Source: CAVTJL01 sp963735065 (GTDB taxonomy: Bacteria; Pseudomonadota; Alphaproteobacteria; Geminicoccales; Geminicoccaceae). From it: DNA of 64,000 bases. The notes beneath the pieces are model-generated. The model worked only from the letters and a program-made list of their open reading frames with translations, made no database searches and was not told the origin of the DNA. Position 1 is the stretch's first letter. Each line of letters opens with the position of its first letter. Of the stretch, positions 10,543 through 19,746 are shown piece after piece. The DNA lies in contig CAVTJL010000001.1 of the NCBI GenBank assembly GCA_963735065.1, forward strand, positions 1,550,001-1,614,000. The letters run 5' to 3'. The translations under genes and the position numbers were made by a program.

Positions 10543-10592
10543 GGCCGATGGAATTGAATGCACTGGCGAGGCCGATGGAACTGAATGCACTG
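10543..10592. repeat. Tandem 23-bp direct repeat at island edge
   Basis: Two copies of a 23-bp sequence beginning GGCCGATGGAA and ending TGAATGCACTG, at 10543-10565 and 10570-10592, with one mismatch and a 27-bp period. They lie between the ParE stop and the first A+T-rich gene, exactly where the base composition changes. No third copy is seen at the far end of the island near 12440-12900. Confidence 0.6.
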
Positions 10593-10606
10593 TCACCGTA
10601 ATTCAG

Positions 10607-11446
10607 CTAGCTGGTCCGGAGCCCCTCCGCGAGGTCGGCAAGACGCTCCATGCTCTGCACTAGCTCCTGATGATCTTCTCGCGGAGAGTATTTTATGACC
10701 TTTAAATTAAAATTTCGACGAATGGATGATGCTAAGTCGTCGCCCATAGGGGATGCCATAGTTATATAATGCGGAGGCGCATCTGGAAAAAGCAATGCTT
10801 GGCTCTCAAGTATAAGATTGACATCAGGGTCATTTAATCCCGCGCCAACAAATAAGAATGTATTGGCTAACATGATCGCATCTAAGACCCTATAGAAGGA
10901 CGCGTTCTCAATGCGTGCATGAGCGTAATCACTCCTCGTGAATATCATTCTCGTAGGATTATCAATAGTACCGTGTATTTTAAGAATAATCTGATCTTCA
11001 GACCTACAGATACTTCCGACATCGCCATCATTATATGATTTTATCGAAATAGTTCCTTCGGACTTACGGGATGCGTAATTATCGAATATCTTATCGAAAT
11101 TTGTCGTAAGAAAAAGACGAGCGTCCAATCGAAATATCGCCTCGTGTAAGTTACTTGCCGCATATTTTGGCTTTACGAAAGTATCCTTCAGCAACTCGAT
11201 CCATCGTTCGTCTAGCTTGTGCCTAATAAGCTCACAAGCCGTGAGGAAATCCCCGTGCTTAAGAGCAGATAGCACATTCCGGTCTCTTCCCCCGCAGGCA
11301 GCTAGGCCACGAGCAAGAAAGCCTCGCCAATCAGGCGGTCTCTCACCATCCTTGTTGGTCGCGCTACGGGACACACCCGCCCCAATGTACACCACGGCCC
11401 TACGACGTGCGATGGCCTCGACCAGGGGCTCCGGCCAGGGAATCAC
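10607..11446 (-). CDS. SIR2-like domain protein (candidate defence effector)
   Basis: A 279-residue stand-alone SIR2-like (SIR2_2) domain. NAD-binding signatures are present: YIGAGVSRS at 20-28, LFLTTNFDKIFDN at 111-123 with the catalytic-type Asn116, ILKIHGTIDNP with His158, and LFVGAGLNDPDV at 198-209. This pattern is that of the NAD-hydrolysing SIR2 effectors of antiphage systems (ThsA, DSR, SIR2-HerA, SIR2-Argonaute), not of protein deacetylases, whose zinc-binding cysteines are absent. It starts with GTG and overlaps the stop of the upstream ParA gene by three to four bases (GTGA). The base composition is far more A+T-rich than the surroundings. Expected role, by inference: NAD depletion once triggered by the partner ATPase. 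Confidence 0.85.
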   Translation of the reverse strand: MIPWPEPLVEAIARRRAVVYIGAGVSRSATNKDGERPPDWRGFLARGLAACGGRDRNVLSALKHGDFLTACELIRHKLDERWIELLKDTFVKPKYAASNLHEAIFRLDARLFLTTNFDKIFDNYASRKSEGTISIKSYNDGDVGSICRSEDQIILKIHGTIDNPTRMIFTRSDYAHARIENASFYRVLDAIMLANTFLFVGAGLNDPDVNLILESQALLFPDAPPHYITMASPMGDDLASSIRRNFNLKVIKYSPREDHQELVQSMERLADLAEGLRTS

Positions 11447-12438
11447 GCTAGCTTGCCCAAATTACGCTCAAGACCGGCCGCAATGGATTTAAAAATCCCC
11501 TCCGCATCACGTACCTTGGCAAAATGAGCACCGCGAACTCCATCAGCGGCCTTGAGCTCAAAGATTGGCTTTCGACTTGTCTGTGACATTGGAACCAGAC
11601 TATGAAGATTTGGAACAGTACCAAGAAGGTAATCAATATTGCTGAAGTTTGACTGAAGTTTGCTTATTATCTCACGTTTAATGGTGCTTGGCATTTTCTT
11701 CATAATTCGTTCGTAAGCGGTTACCGCCCGCCGCTGACCCTGAGCGTCTTGCTTCGCAAGGTATTGCTGGGTAACATAACCGCCAAAGCGAAGTCGATCT
11801 TTGCGCCAGACCGTAGGAAGCTCGCTTGGTTCGGAATTTAATTTTAGACCATTTAAAAGAAGGTCGGTCCACTTCTCCAACCATACGGAGATATTTTCGA
11901 TTGCTCGGATGCTGAAAATATCAATTGACATTGGACTGATAAAGAAATTGGAGGCGATTAGAACGGACCTGTTAATTGAACCGAGAGACGGTCCCATGTC
12001 GAAGAAGACGTAGTCATAATTTTGGCATAGTGAAAGGACCTGAGCGAAGAGCATAGTTGTCCGAAGCCCTCGAACGTCCCCCGCCGTCGCTGACCCCCAG
12101 TCGCGGGCGAGGAGGTCTTCGGTAAGGGCAAGTCGTGGATCACCAACTATGATATCAACACCAAAATGGGGTGCATCTCGTGGGGTTATCTCTTCCGTAT
12201 AACCACGGCCAGCGGCAAGAGGGCGTACTATACTATATATGGTAAAGCTGGAGGAATTTTCATATATCTTTTCGACTTCATCATCTGGAAATAGACTTTG
12301 AGTTGCATTGCATTGAGGGTCGGCATCTATAATCAGAATTTTCTTCTTACGATGAAGCGCCAGATATGCGGCGAGATTGCACAGAAGGGTGGTCTTCCCA
12401 ACGCCGCCCTTATTATTAAATACTGCGATTGCCTGCAA
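11443..12438 (-). CDS. ParA-like ATPase (partner of SIR2 protein)
   Basis: A 331-residue MinD/ParA-family ATPase. The deviant Walker A KGGVGKTT is at residues 10-17, LIIDADPQCNATQS at 36-49 and the Walker B strand YVFFDMGPSLGS around Asp147; the usual DxPP is DMGP here. After the ATPase core there is an extension of roughly 100 residues (from RFGGYVTQQYLAKQDAQGQ onward) not needed for plasmid partition. There is no ParB gene or obvious parS site nearby, so a partition role is unlikely. It begins with TTG, since the Walker A must lie near the N-terminus and no ATG fits, and is coupled to the SIR2 gene. A+T-rich and probably acquired by transfer. Confidence 0.85.
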   Translation of the reverse strand: MQAIAVFNNKGGVGKTTLLCNLAAYLALHRKKKILIIDADPQCNATQSLFPDDEVEKIYENSSSFTIYSIVRPLAAGRGYTEEITPRDAPHFGVDIIVGDPRLALTEDLLARDWGSATAGDVRGLRTTMLFAQVLSLCQNYDYVFFDMGPSLGSINRSVLIASNFFISPMSIDIFSIRAIENISVWLEKWTDLLLNGLKLNSEPSELPTVWRKDRLRFGGYVTQQYLAKQDAQGQRRAVTAYERIMKKMPSTIKREIISKLQSNFSNIDYLLGTVPNLHSLVPMSQTSRKPIFELKAADGVRGAHFAKVRDAEGIFKSIAAGLERNLGKLA

Positions 12439-12901
12439 GGTGCGCCCTCGGGGTTGGGGATGGTTGCATTGAGCGGCTGACGGAATGCGGCTACTCTGCG
12501 AGATCGTCTTGATCAGCTGGGGAAGCGTTAACTGGCAACGGCGCTGTCGTCAATCTTGAGGAGAGCATGGGGGCGGATTGTCGCGCACTGGCGCTCGTGC
12601 GTGGGAAATGCTTCTGCGTCGGCGCTCGGGTCATCTCAAGCTGACCCTTGGGACTACGTCCGTCCTTGGAACTCCGTCTGGCGGCTCTCACGTGGAGTGT
12701 GCGCTGATGAAGCAGCAAGAAGTGGAGGGCTGGCGCTCTGCCTAGTACCGGCCATGCGAGCGAGTGGCGACGCATTCGCCCTCTTAGCGAGGAGGGCGGA
12801 TTGCAACACGTTCGCCAGAAAAGCTGAGGGACTCGCCCGGCGCCTTGCTAGGCTCGGGATGACGTCGCCACCATTGTTCGCTTGACCGTGTGCGATACCC
12901 T
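12439..12901. other. Gene-free stretch between ParA cassette and XRE antitoxin
   Basis: Base composition returns to the genomic level. I find no frame with protein-like composition, no tRNA and no clear inverted repeat. The promoter of the ParA-SIR2 pair should lie at its left end, but no convincing minus-35/minus-10 pair is visible on the minus strand. Confidence 0.5.
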
Positions 12902-13198
12902 TCACCCCATCCGCAACGCCTCCAGCACCGCCTCGGGCGCCCGCTCGATCACGAGGAGGTAGGCGCGGGCCGGCCCTTCCGGCTGTCGCGTGCCCTGCTC
13001 CCAGTGGCGCAGCGTGTTGACGCTGAAGCCGAACCGGCCGGCGAACTCCTCCTGCGTCATGTCGAGGCGTGTCCGGATCGCCTTCACGTCGATCCGCTCC
13101 GGCACGTGGATGCGCCAGGGGCTCGCGTCCACCTTGCCCTCGACAAAGGCTATCGCGCCATCGAGGCCGCGCCGGATGCCGTTGGCAGCCCTGCTCAT
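12902..13198 (-). CDS. XRE-family antitoxin-like regulator (HigA/YiaG type), apparently without its toxin
   Basis: A 98-residue protein with a C-terminal helix-turn-helix (RTRLDMTQEEFAGRFGFSVN, then LRHWEQGTRQPEGPARAYL) and an N-terminal segment RIHVPERIDVKAI typical of the antitoxins that follow RelE/HigB-like toxins. The ATG at 13198 was chosen because it has an AGGAGAG ribosome binding site and begins the conserved part. Such antitoxins normally follow a toxin gene of about 110 codons. Here the upstream frame overlaps the start by four bases but only its last 20 or so codons (MSDWERAVLVESFKRRER) look protein-like, so the toxin seems lost or truncated. Confidence 0.8.
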   Translation of the reverse strand: MSRAANGIRRGLDGAIAFVEGKVDASPWRIHVPERIDVKAIRTRLDMTQEEFAGRFGFSVNTLRHWEQGTRQPEGPARAYLLVIERAPEAVLEALRMG

Positions 13199-13565
13199 CG
13201 TTCTCTCCTCTTGAAGCTCTCCACCAGCACCGCCCGTTCCCAATCGCTCATGGGCTTGCGGGTTGCCGACAGAGACTTCGGGGTTTCGATCAGGCTGATC
13301 GGACCCGCTCGAGCCACGCGGGGTACCACGCCAATGCATCCGTCGGTGCCGCCGGACAAGTAATCCAATGGATCAGGCAAGTGCTCTGGTGCCCGTGCGC
13401 CAGTGCTCCGGCAGGCCTGCACTTGATGCCGCGGCTGACGCCGAGCCAGCCGAGCCCGTGCCCGAAAAAGCCTGGAACCGTCCTCTGGGCCCAGCGTTGG
13501 CGAGACGAGGGCGGCCGTTCGGGTCGCTCTTCGAAACCGAACCACAAAGACGAAAGGGCGTAACC
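13199..13565. other. Intergenic stretch with possible toxin remnant
   Basis: On the minus strand a short reading frame ends at 13195, overlapping the antitoxin start as ATGA. Its tail has reasonable composition, but I cannot match it to a toxin family. The rest shows nothing recognisable. The plus-strand promoter of the exported protein that starts at 13566 must lie in this stretch. Confidence 0.35.
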
Positions 13566-14018
13566 ATGCGACAGATCTATACTGCTGCTTTGGCAGTCGC
13601 CGCTCTCGCCGCCACGCCGGCGCTTGCGGCGCAGTCCTCGAGCCAGACCAACGGGTCGAGCGACAGCCAGACGATGCAGTCGGCGAACAGCGGCCAGACC
13701 AACCAGAATGCCGACAACGGGCAGAATGCCGGCACCCGGCAGAGCCAGGCCCGGGTGATGAGCCAGAGCAAGCTGCGCCAGTCGCTGCAGAAGGCGGGCT
13801 TCGAGAACATCCACATTCTCGATGCCACCTATCTCGTCCAGGCGAAGAGCCCCGACGGCCAGCAGGTGATGATGGTCATCAATCCGCCGGCGAGCGGTGC
13901 CAGCGCCAGCGGCAGCGACATGAGCGGCAAAGCGATGTCGAACGGGTCGACCGCGTCCTCCGGGTCCTCCGGGTCGTCGGGCACGACCGGGTCCACCGGA
14001 TCCTCGACCAAGCAGTGA
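13566..14018 (+). CDS. Exported low-complexity hypothetical protein
   Basis: 150 residues. There is a clear Sec signal peptide (MRQIYTAALAVAALAATPALA, cleaved after residue 21 or 22), a Ser/Gln/Asn-rich linker, a compact central region SKLRQSLQKAGFENIHILD followed by YLVQAKSPDGQQVMMVINP (about residues 60-100), and a Gly/Ser/Thr-rich tail. The central region is the only part likely to fold; its strand-helix-strand pattern recalls small PepSY- or BON-like periplasmic modules, but I cannot assign a family. The ATG at 13566 is fixed by the signal peptide. Function unknown. Confidence 0.8.
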   Translation: MRQIYTAALAVAALAATPALAAQSSSQTNGSSDSQTMQSANSGQTNQNADNGQNAGTRQSQARVMSQSKLRQSLQKAGFENIHILDATYLVQAKSPDGQQVMMVINPPASGASASGSDMSGKAMSNGSTASSGSSGSSGTTGSTGSSTKQ

Positions 14019-14109
14019 TGCTGCGCCGACCGGCCCGGCTGGGTAACGCCCGGCCGGGCTGGCCGCCAGGCACGGCCCGCGCGCTCGCGTGCGGGCCCGC
14101 TCGGCTGTC

Positions 14110-14628
14110 CTAGACCAGCCCGCCCTTCTTGCGCGTCAGCTGCATCGCCTGGCCCTTCTTGGCCGAGATGGTCCGCCTGTTGACGCCGAGCCAGCCGATC
14201 TCGCCGAACAGGCGCCCATATTCTATTTTTGGGCAGCGATCCATGACGATCTCACGGCCGGCGGCGCGCACGCGCTCGGCCGCCGCGTCGTCGCGCACGC
14301 CGAGCTGCATCCAGACGACGCCGATGCCGAGGCGCACCGCCTCGTCGGCGATGGCGCCGGCAGCGTCCGAGCGGCGAAAGACGGAGACCATGTCGGGGAC
14401 CAGCGGGAGCGAGGCGAGGTCGGGGTAGACGGTCTCGCCCAGCAGGGTCTTGCCGGCATAGTGGGGGTTCACGGGCAGGATGCGGAAGCCTTTGCCCTGG
14501 AGGTAGAGCATCGCGAAGTAGGAGGGGCGCATCTCGCTCATGCTGGCGCCCACCATCGCGATGGTTTTTACGCGCTGCAGGATGCCGCGGATGTAGGCGT
14601 CGTCGTAGCTGAGCGGGGCTGCGGTCAT
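14110..14628 (-). CDS. CoA-binding domain protein (YccU-like)
   Basis: A 172-residue single-domain protein with the Rossmann fold of CoA-binding/succinyl-CoA-synthetase alpha N-domains: KTIAMVGASMSEMRPSYFAM near residue 22, GFRILPVNPHYAGKTLLGE around 50, VSVFRRSDAAGAIADEAV and the conserved VVWMQLGVRDDAAAERVRAA near 110, then IVMDRCPKIEYGRL. The ATG at 14628 removes an unlikely upstream extension. It follows the enoyl-CoA hydratase gene by 53 bp on the same strand, so the two probably form an operon. The family's biochemical role is not settled. Confidence 0.9.
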   Translation of the reverse strand: MTAAPLSYDDAYIRGILQRVKTIAMVGASMSEMRPSYFAMLYLQGKGFRILPVNPHYAGKTLLGETVYPDLASLPLVPDMVSVFRRSDAAGAIADEAVRLGIGVVWMQLGVRDDAAAERVRAAGREIVMDRCPKIEYGRLFGEIGWLGVNRRTISAKKGQAMQLTRKKGGLV

Positions 14629-14681
14629 GGCGGAAGAGGCTCGGCGTTGCGTGAGAAGCTGAAGCGACAAACCGACAAGAA

Positions 14682-15470
14682 TCAGGAGGCGGGCCAGACG
14701 GGCTTTTTCTTCGCGACGAACGCGTCGAGGCCGGCCTCGAAGTCGCGGCCGAGCGCGTTCTCGACGATGACCTCGGTGGTGAAGGCGTAGGCGTCCTCGA
14801 GGCCCATCTCGAGCTGCTTGTAGAAGGCGCGCTTGCCGAGCGCCAGAACGGCGGGCGGCTTGTCGAGGAGGCGGGCGCAAAGGGCGTCGACGGCGGCGTC
14901 GAGCTCGGCCTTCGGCACGACCTGGTTGACGAGGCCCTGGCGCAGCGCCTCGGCGGCGTCGATGTGATCGCCGGTGAGCAGCATCTCCATCGCGGGCTTG
15001 CGCGCGATGTTGCGCGAGAGGGCCACCATGGGCGTGCTGCAGAAGAGCCCGTACTTGACCCCGCTCGTGGCGAACTTGCTCTCGTCGCTGGCGATGGCGA
15101 GGTCGCAGGCGGCGACGAGCTGGCAGCCGGCGGCGAAGGCCAGGCCGTCGACCTTGGCGATGACGGGCTGGGGCAGGCGGGTGAGGCCCACCATCACCCG
15201 CGAGCAGTGCGAGAAGAGCGCCTTGACGGGCTCGTAGCGGCGGTCGGCACCCATCTCCTTGAGGTCGTGGCCGGCGCAGAAGGCCTTGCCGTTGCCCGAG
15301 AGGACGAGGACGCGGATCTCCTTGTCGGTCTCGAGGCGGGCGATCTCGTCCTCGAGCAGGCCCAGCAGCTCGCGCGAGAGGCTGTTGAAGGCGGAAGGCC
15401 GGTTGAGGGTGAGGTGCAGGACGGCGTCCCGGCGCTGGGAAAGAAGGATGGGCTCGCTCGGCTGGTCCAT
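14682..15470 (-). CDS. Enoyl-CoA hydratase/isomerase family protein
   Basis: A 262-residue crotonase-fold protein. The CoA-binding and oxyanion-hole segments are FCAGHDLKEMGADRR (about residue 65) and GLAFAAGCQLVAACDLAIA (about 109-127). In the second catalytic region the sequence is KFATSGVKYGLFCSTPMVAL, where classical hydratases have a glutamate in a PE motif; its absence resembles the ECHDC3-like group rather than fatty-acid beta-oxidation hydratases. Substrate is therefore uncertain. It precedes the CoA-binding protein gene in a likely operon. Confidence 0.92.
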   Translation of the reverse strand: MDQPSEPILLSQRRDAVLHLTLNRPSAFNSLSRELLGLLEDEIARLETDKEIRVLVLSGNGKAFCAGHDLKEMGADRRYEPVKALFSHCSRVMVGLTRLPQPVIAKVDGLAFAAGCQLVAACDLAIASDESKFATSGVKYGLFCSTPMVALSRNIARKPAMEMLLTGDHIDAAEALRQGLVNQVVPKAELDAAVDALCARLLDKPPAVLALGKRAFYKQLEMGLEDAYAFTTEVIVENALGRDFEAGLDAFVAKKKPVWPAS

Positions 15471-15608
15471 CGGGACGCCTCCTCGATCGTCGCGGGCAGT
15501 GTCGTGGCAGAACCAGGCGCCTCTATAGCGCCTGGGCGCCGGAGCTGCATCCCTGGAGAGGTGGGGGGCCGGGAGCAGGTGGGGGAGGGGCTGCTCGAGC
15601 CGGAGCGC

Positions 15609-16049
15609 TCAAAAGGAGCGGTTGAGCCGCACCATGAACTGCTGCAGGCGCAGCGACTGGAGCAGGCGGTCGGCGTCGCTGGGCTGGACGCCGTCGCGCG
15701 GCTGGGGATCGGAGAGATTGGGCAAGAGGCTGCCCGAGACCGACCAGCCACCGTCATCGCCGGAAGTGTCCGAGGCGGGATCGCCGCTCTGGTCCGTGGG
15801 CAGGCCTGCGGAGGGTGCTGCCGCCTGGGCGCCGCCGCGCGGGCCACCCAGGCCCTTGAGCGAGCCGAGGCACAGATCGAGCGTCTTGCCCCTGCCGCCG
15901 CCATGCGCCGTGCAGTCCCCGAGCCCGGCATCGGCCAAGGCCGCGGCCGGCAGGAGGGTCGCGAGCACAGCAAGCGCCGAGGCGCCACGAATGAGCGATT
16001 GCAAGGGCACGCGGCAGCCTCCGATCGGTCTGCGAACGAATCTGCTCAT
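15609..16049 (-). CDS. Exported hypothetical protein
   Basis: 146 residues, unrecognised. The ATG at 16049 gives a basic N-terminus followed by a plausible signal peptide (LIRGASALAVLATLLPAAALA) with cleavage near residue 34. The mature part is Gly/Asp/Ser-rich and of low complexity, with an amphipathic C-terminal helix LLQSLRLQQFMVRLNRSF. It stands alone between the enoyl-CoA hydratase and the MscS gene. It may be real because of the signal peptide and codon use, but there is no family support. Confidence 0.45.
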   Translation of the reverse strand: MSRFVRRPIGGCRVPLQSLIRGASALAVLATLLPAAALADAGLGDCTAHGGGRGKTLDLCLGSLKGLGGPRGGAQAAAPSAGLPTDQSGDPASDTSGDDGGWSVSGSLLPNLSDPQPRDGVQPSDADRLLQSLRLQQFMVRLNRSF

Positions 16050-16336
16050 AACTTGCAGGCTAGGCCCGGGAAGGCCCTGCGTGAAGCCGGAAACGCGCCG
16101 GCCTCTCCCGCCTCGTGCCCCTGTTGCCCGAGAGCGACAGGGGCCGGACGATGGCGCCACAGGCTCCGTTGGCACAGCAAGCGCTCCATCTGAATTGGGT
16201 CCGGGTCACGGCCGGTTCAAGGCCAGTCATCGATGGCCGTTGGGCCCCGTGCATCGCCGACGCCATTGGGTTGGCATAGCTCTGCCATCGCTGTATCGCT
16301 CCAGGCGCGCCCCCGATACCCGAGGAGATCTGACCT

Positions 16337-18667
16337 GTGAGGCAGCGACCGACATCGGCATTTCTCGCCATCCTGATCATGGCCGTGATCGTTGCCGTCG
16401 GTTCATGTCTCTGTCTTCCCAAGATGGCGGCGGCCGCCACGGCGGCCCCGCAGCAGAGCGAGAATGCGCTCTCCGGCGTCTCCCAGGAGAGCCTGAAACA
16501 ACTCTCGGCGACGCTGCAGGATCCCCAGAAGCGCCAGGCGCTGATCGACCAGATCGACGCCCTGGTCCAGCTGCAGGGCAAGACCCAGCCGCAGGAGACG
16601 CCGCTGCCCGTGACGCTGACCCAGACGCTGGTCGAGGGGGCGACGCTGACCGCACGGCAGACGCGCGCCACGCTCGTCGAGCTCGCCGGCTATCTGGGCC
16701 AGCTGCCGCAACTCTCGGGCTGGCTCGAGACGCTCGTGAGCTCGCCGCTCATGCGGGACTGGGCGCTGCGCCTGCTCAGAGGGCTCCTGACGGTTCTGGC
16801 GCTGCCGTTCCTCTTCGAGCTCGTGCTGAGGCGCCTCCTGCGCGGCACGGCGCGCTCGCTCGACCGCCGACCGTCCGATGCGATCACGGCCAAGGTGCCG
16901 CTCGTCATCCTGCGAGCGCTGCTCGACATCGTGCCGGTCGCGGGCTTTCTGGGTGCCGCCTATCTGGCGCTCTTCATCCTGGCGCCGCTGCCGCAGATAG
17001 GCTTCCTCGCCCTCGACCTCGCCTTTGCCTACGTGCTGAGCCGGGCCATCCTGATCGTGGCGCGGCGGCTCTTGGCACCCAGGGCGCCGGCGCTGCGCCT
17101 GATGCCCATCGGCGACGACGGGGCGCGCCTCGCCTATGGCTGGGTCAGGCGGTTCACGGTGACGGCGGTGCTGGGCTATTTCCTGATCGAGATCGGCCGG
17201 CTCCTGGGCCTGCCCGGCTCGGTGTACCTCCTCCTGCTGCGCCTCCTCGGGCTCGTGCTGGTCGCCATCGCCATCGCCTTCATCCTCCGGGCCCGCGCGC
17301 CGGTGGCCCGCGTCATCCGCGACGGCCACGCCCCGCTGCTGCCCAAGGGCGTGCTGGTCCAGCAGCTGAGGAACGGCATCGCCGCCCTCTGGCACCTCGC
17401 CGCCATCGTCTACGTGATCGTCGTCTTCGTCGTGATCGGCTGGCAGGTCGAGAATGGCGGCACCTACCTCCTGCGCGGCACGATCGGCTCGCTCCTCCTC
17501 TTCGCCATCGCCTCGACGCTGATGGCCTGGCTCGACCAGGTCGTCCGCCGCAAGGTACGGGTGACCGACGGCGAGATGGCGCGGCAGCCGGGTGCCCGCG
17601 AGCGCCTGCGCAGCTACGCCATGATCACGAGCCACGTTCTGCGCGCGGTGATCGCGCTCGCGGCTCTTTTGGGCATTCTCTACCTTTGGGGGGTCGACAC
17701 CCCGGCCTGGCTCGAGCTGCCCTTCCCGCGCTTCGTGCTGCGCGTGGCCGGCACGGCGATCGTCGCGACCCTGATCGGCGTCATCGTCTGGGAGATGGTG
17801 AGCGCCGCCGTCGAGCGGGCGCTCCGCGCGCGCGAGGGCGAGGAGACGGCCACGGCGCGACATGCGCGGCTGCACACCATCCTGCCGCTGCTCCGCAAGG
17901 TCGTCCTCGTGGTGCTGGCGGTGATGATCACGCTCATGGTGCTCTCCGAGGCCGGCATCGACATCGGGCCGCTCATCGCCGGCGCCGGCGTCGTCGGTCT
18001 CGCCATCGGCTTCGGCGCCCAGCGGCTCGTGCAGGACATCATCACCGGCATCTTCATCCTGGTCGAGGACGCGGTGTCGGTGGGCGACGTGGTCACCGTC
18101 GCCGGCATCGGTGGGCTGGTCGAGGACCTCTCGATCCGCTCGCTCAAGCTCAGGGACCTGCAGGGCAGCGTGCACACCATCCCCTTCAGCTCGGTCTCGA
18201 CCGTCACCAACATGACCAAGGTGTTCAGCTACTTCGTGGCCAACATCGGCGTGGCCTACCGCGAGGACACGGACGAGGTGTTCGAGGTGTGCAAGAAGAT
18301 CGTCGAGGAGATGCGCCAGGAGCCGAAATACCGGCGCAGCATCCTCGAGCCCCTCGAGGTGCTGGGAGTCGACAGCTTCGCCGATTCGGCAGTCATCCTC
18401 AAGGCACGCATCAAGACGCGGCCGATCAAGCAGTGGGAGGTGGGCCGCGAGTTCAATCGCCGCATGAAAAAGCGCTTCGACGAGCTCGGCATCGAGATTC
18501 CGTTCCCGCACGTGACACTCTATTTCGGCGAGGACAAGAAGGGCGAATCCCCGGCGGGCCGCGTGCGCCTGTCGGCGGACGAGTTGCTGGGCAAGATGCG
18601 CCTCACCTCGGAGGAGACGCTGGCGAGGCTCGAGGGGCTGGCGAAGGAGCGGGGCGCTTCGGGCTAG
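16337..18667 (+). CDS. Mechanosensitive ion channel, MscS family (large)
   Basis: A 776-residue multi-span inner-membrane channel. It has a signal-like first segment, a periplasmic region of about 100 residues, then a series of roughly ten membrane helices. The MscS core lies at about residues 520-750: the pore-lining helix GPLIAGAGVVGLAIGFGAQR, with the Gly/Ala packing pattern, the LVQDIITGIFILVED turn, the beta domain DVVTVAGIGGLVEDLSIRS, the conserved HTIPFSSVSTVTNM and a soluble vestibule. The GTG start at 16337 has a GAGGAG ribosome binding site nine bases upstream. The size places it with the YbdG/YjeP-like large members. It should release solutes on hypo-osmotic shock. It stands alone. 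Confidence 0.93.
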   Translation: MRQRPTSAFLAILIMAVIVAVGSCLCLPKMAAAATAAPQQSENALSGVSQESLKQLSATLQDPQKRQALIDQIDALVQLQGKTQPQETPLPVTLTQTLVEGATLTARQTRATLVELAGYLGQLPQLSGWLETLVSSPLMRDWALRLLRGLLTVLALPFLFELVLRRLLRGTARSLDRRPSDAITAKVPLVILRALLDIVPVAGFLGAAYLALFILAPLPQIGFLALDLAFAYVLSRAILIVARRLLAPRAPALRLMPIGDDGARLAYGWVRRFTVTAVLGYFLIEIGRLLGLPGSVYLLLLRLLGLVLVAIAIAFILRARAPVARVIRDGHAPLLPKGVLVQQLRNGIAALWHLAAIVYVIVVFVVIGWQVENGGTYLLRGTIGSLLLFAIASTLMAWLDQVVRRKVRVTDGEMARQPGARERLRSYAMITSHVLRAVIALAALLGILYLWGVDTPAWLELPFPRFVLRVAGTAIVATLIGVIVWEMVSAAVERALRAREGEETATARHARLHTILPLLRKVVLVVLAVMITLMVLSEAGIDIGPLIAGAGVVGLAIGFGAQRLVQDIITGIFILVEDAVSVGDVVTVAGIGGLVEDLSIRSLKLRDLQGSVHTIPFSSVSTVTNMTKVFSYFVANIGVAYREDTDEVFEVCKKIVEEMRQEPKYRRSILEPLEVLGVDSFADSAVILKARIKTRPIKQWEVGREFNRRMKKRFDELGIEIPFPHVTLYFGEDKKGESPAGRVRLSADELLGKMRLTSEETLARLEGLAKERGASG

Positions 18668-18714
18668 CAGAGCGTGTGCGCGCTGCTCTGTCGGCCGGTC
18701 TCCCGGCCGCGATA

Positions 18715-19742
<1,028 letters not shown>

Positions 19743-19746
<4 letters not shown>

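Noticed and set aside
11443..12438. ParA gene as a plasmid or chromosome partition gene
   Set aside because: No ParB gene, no parS-like palindrome cluster, a long non-ParA extension and tight coupling to a SIR2 effector argue against partition.
14025..14080. G+C-rich inverted repeat after the exported low-complexity protein
   Set aside because: The stems are short, interrupted and lack a T run, and CCCGGCC-type self-complementarity is expected by chance at this base composition.
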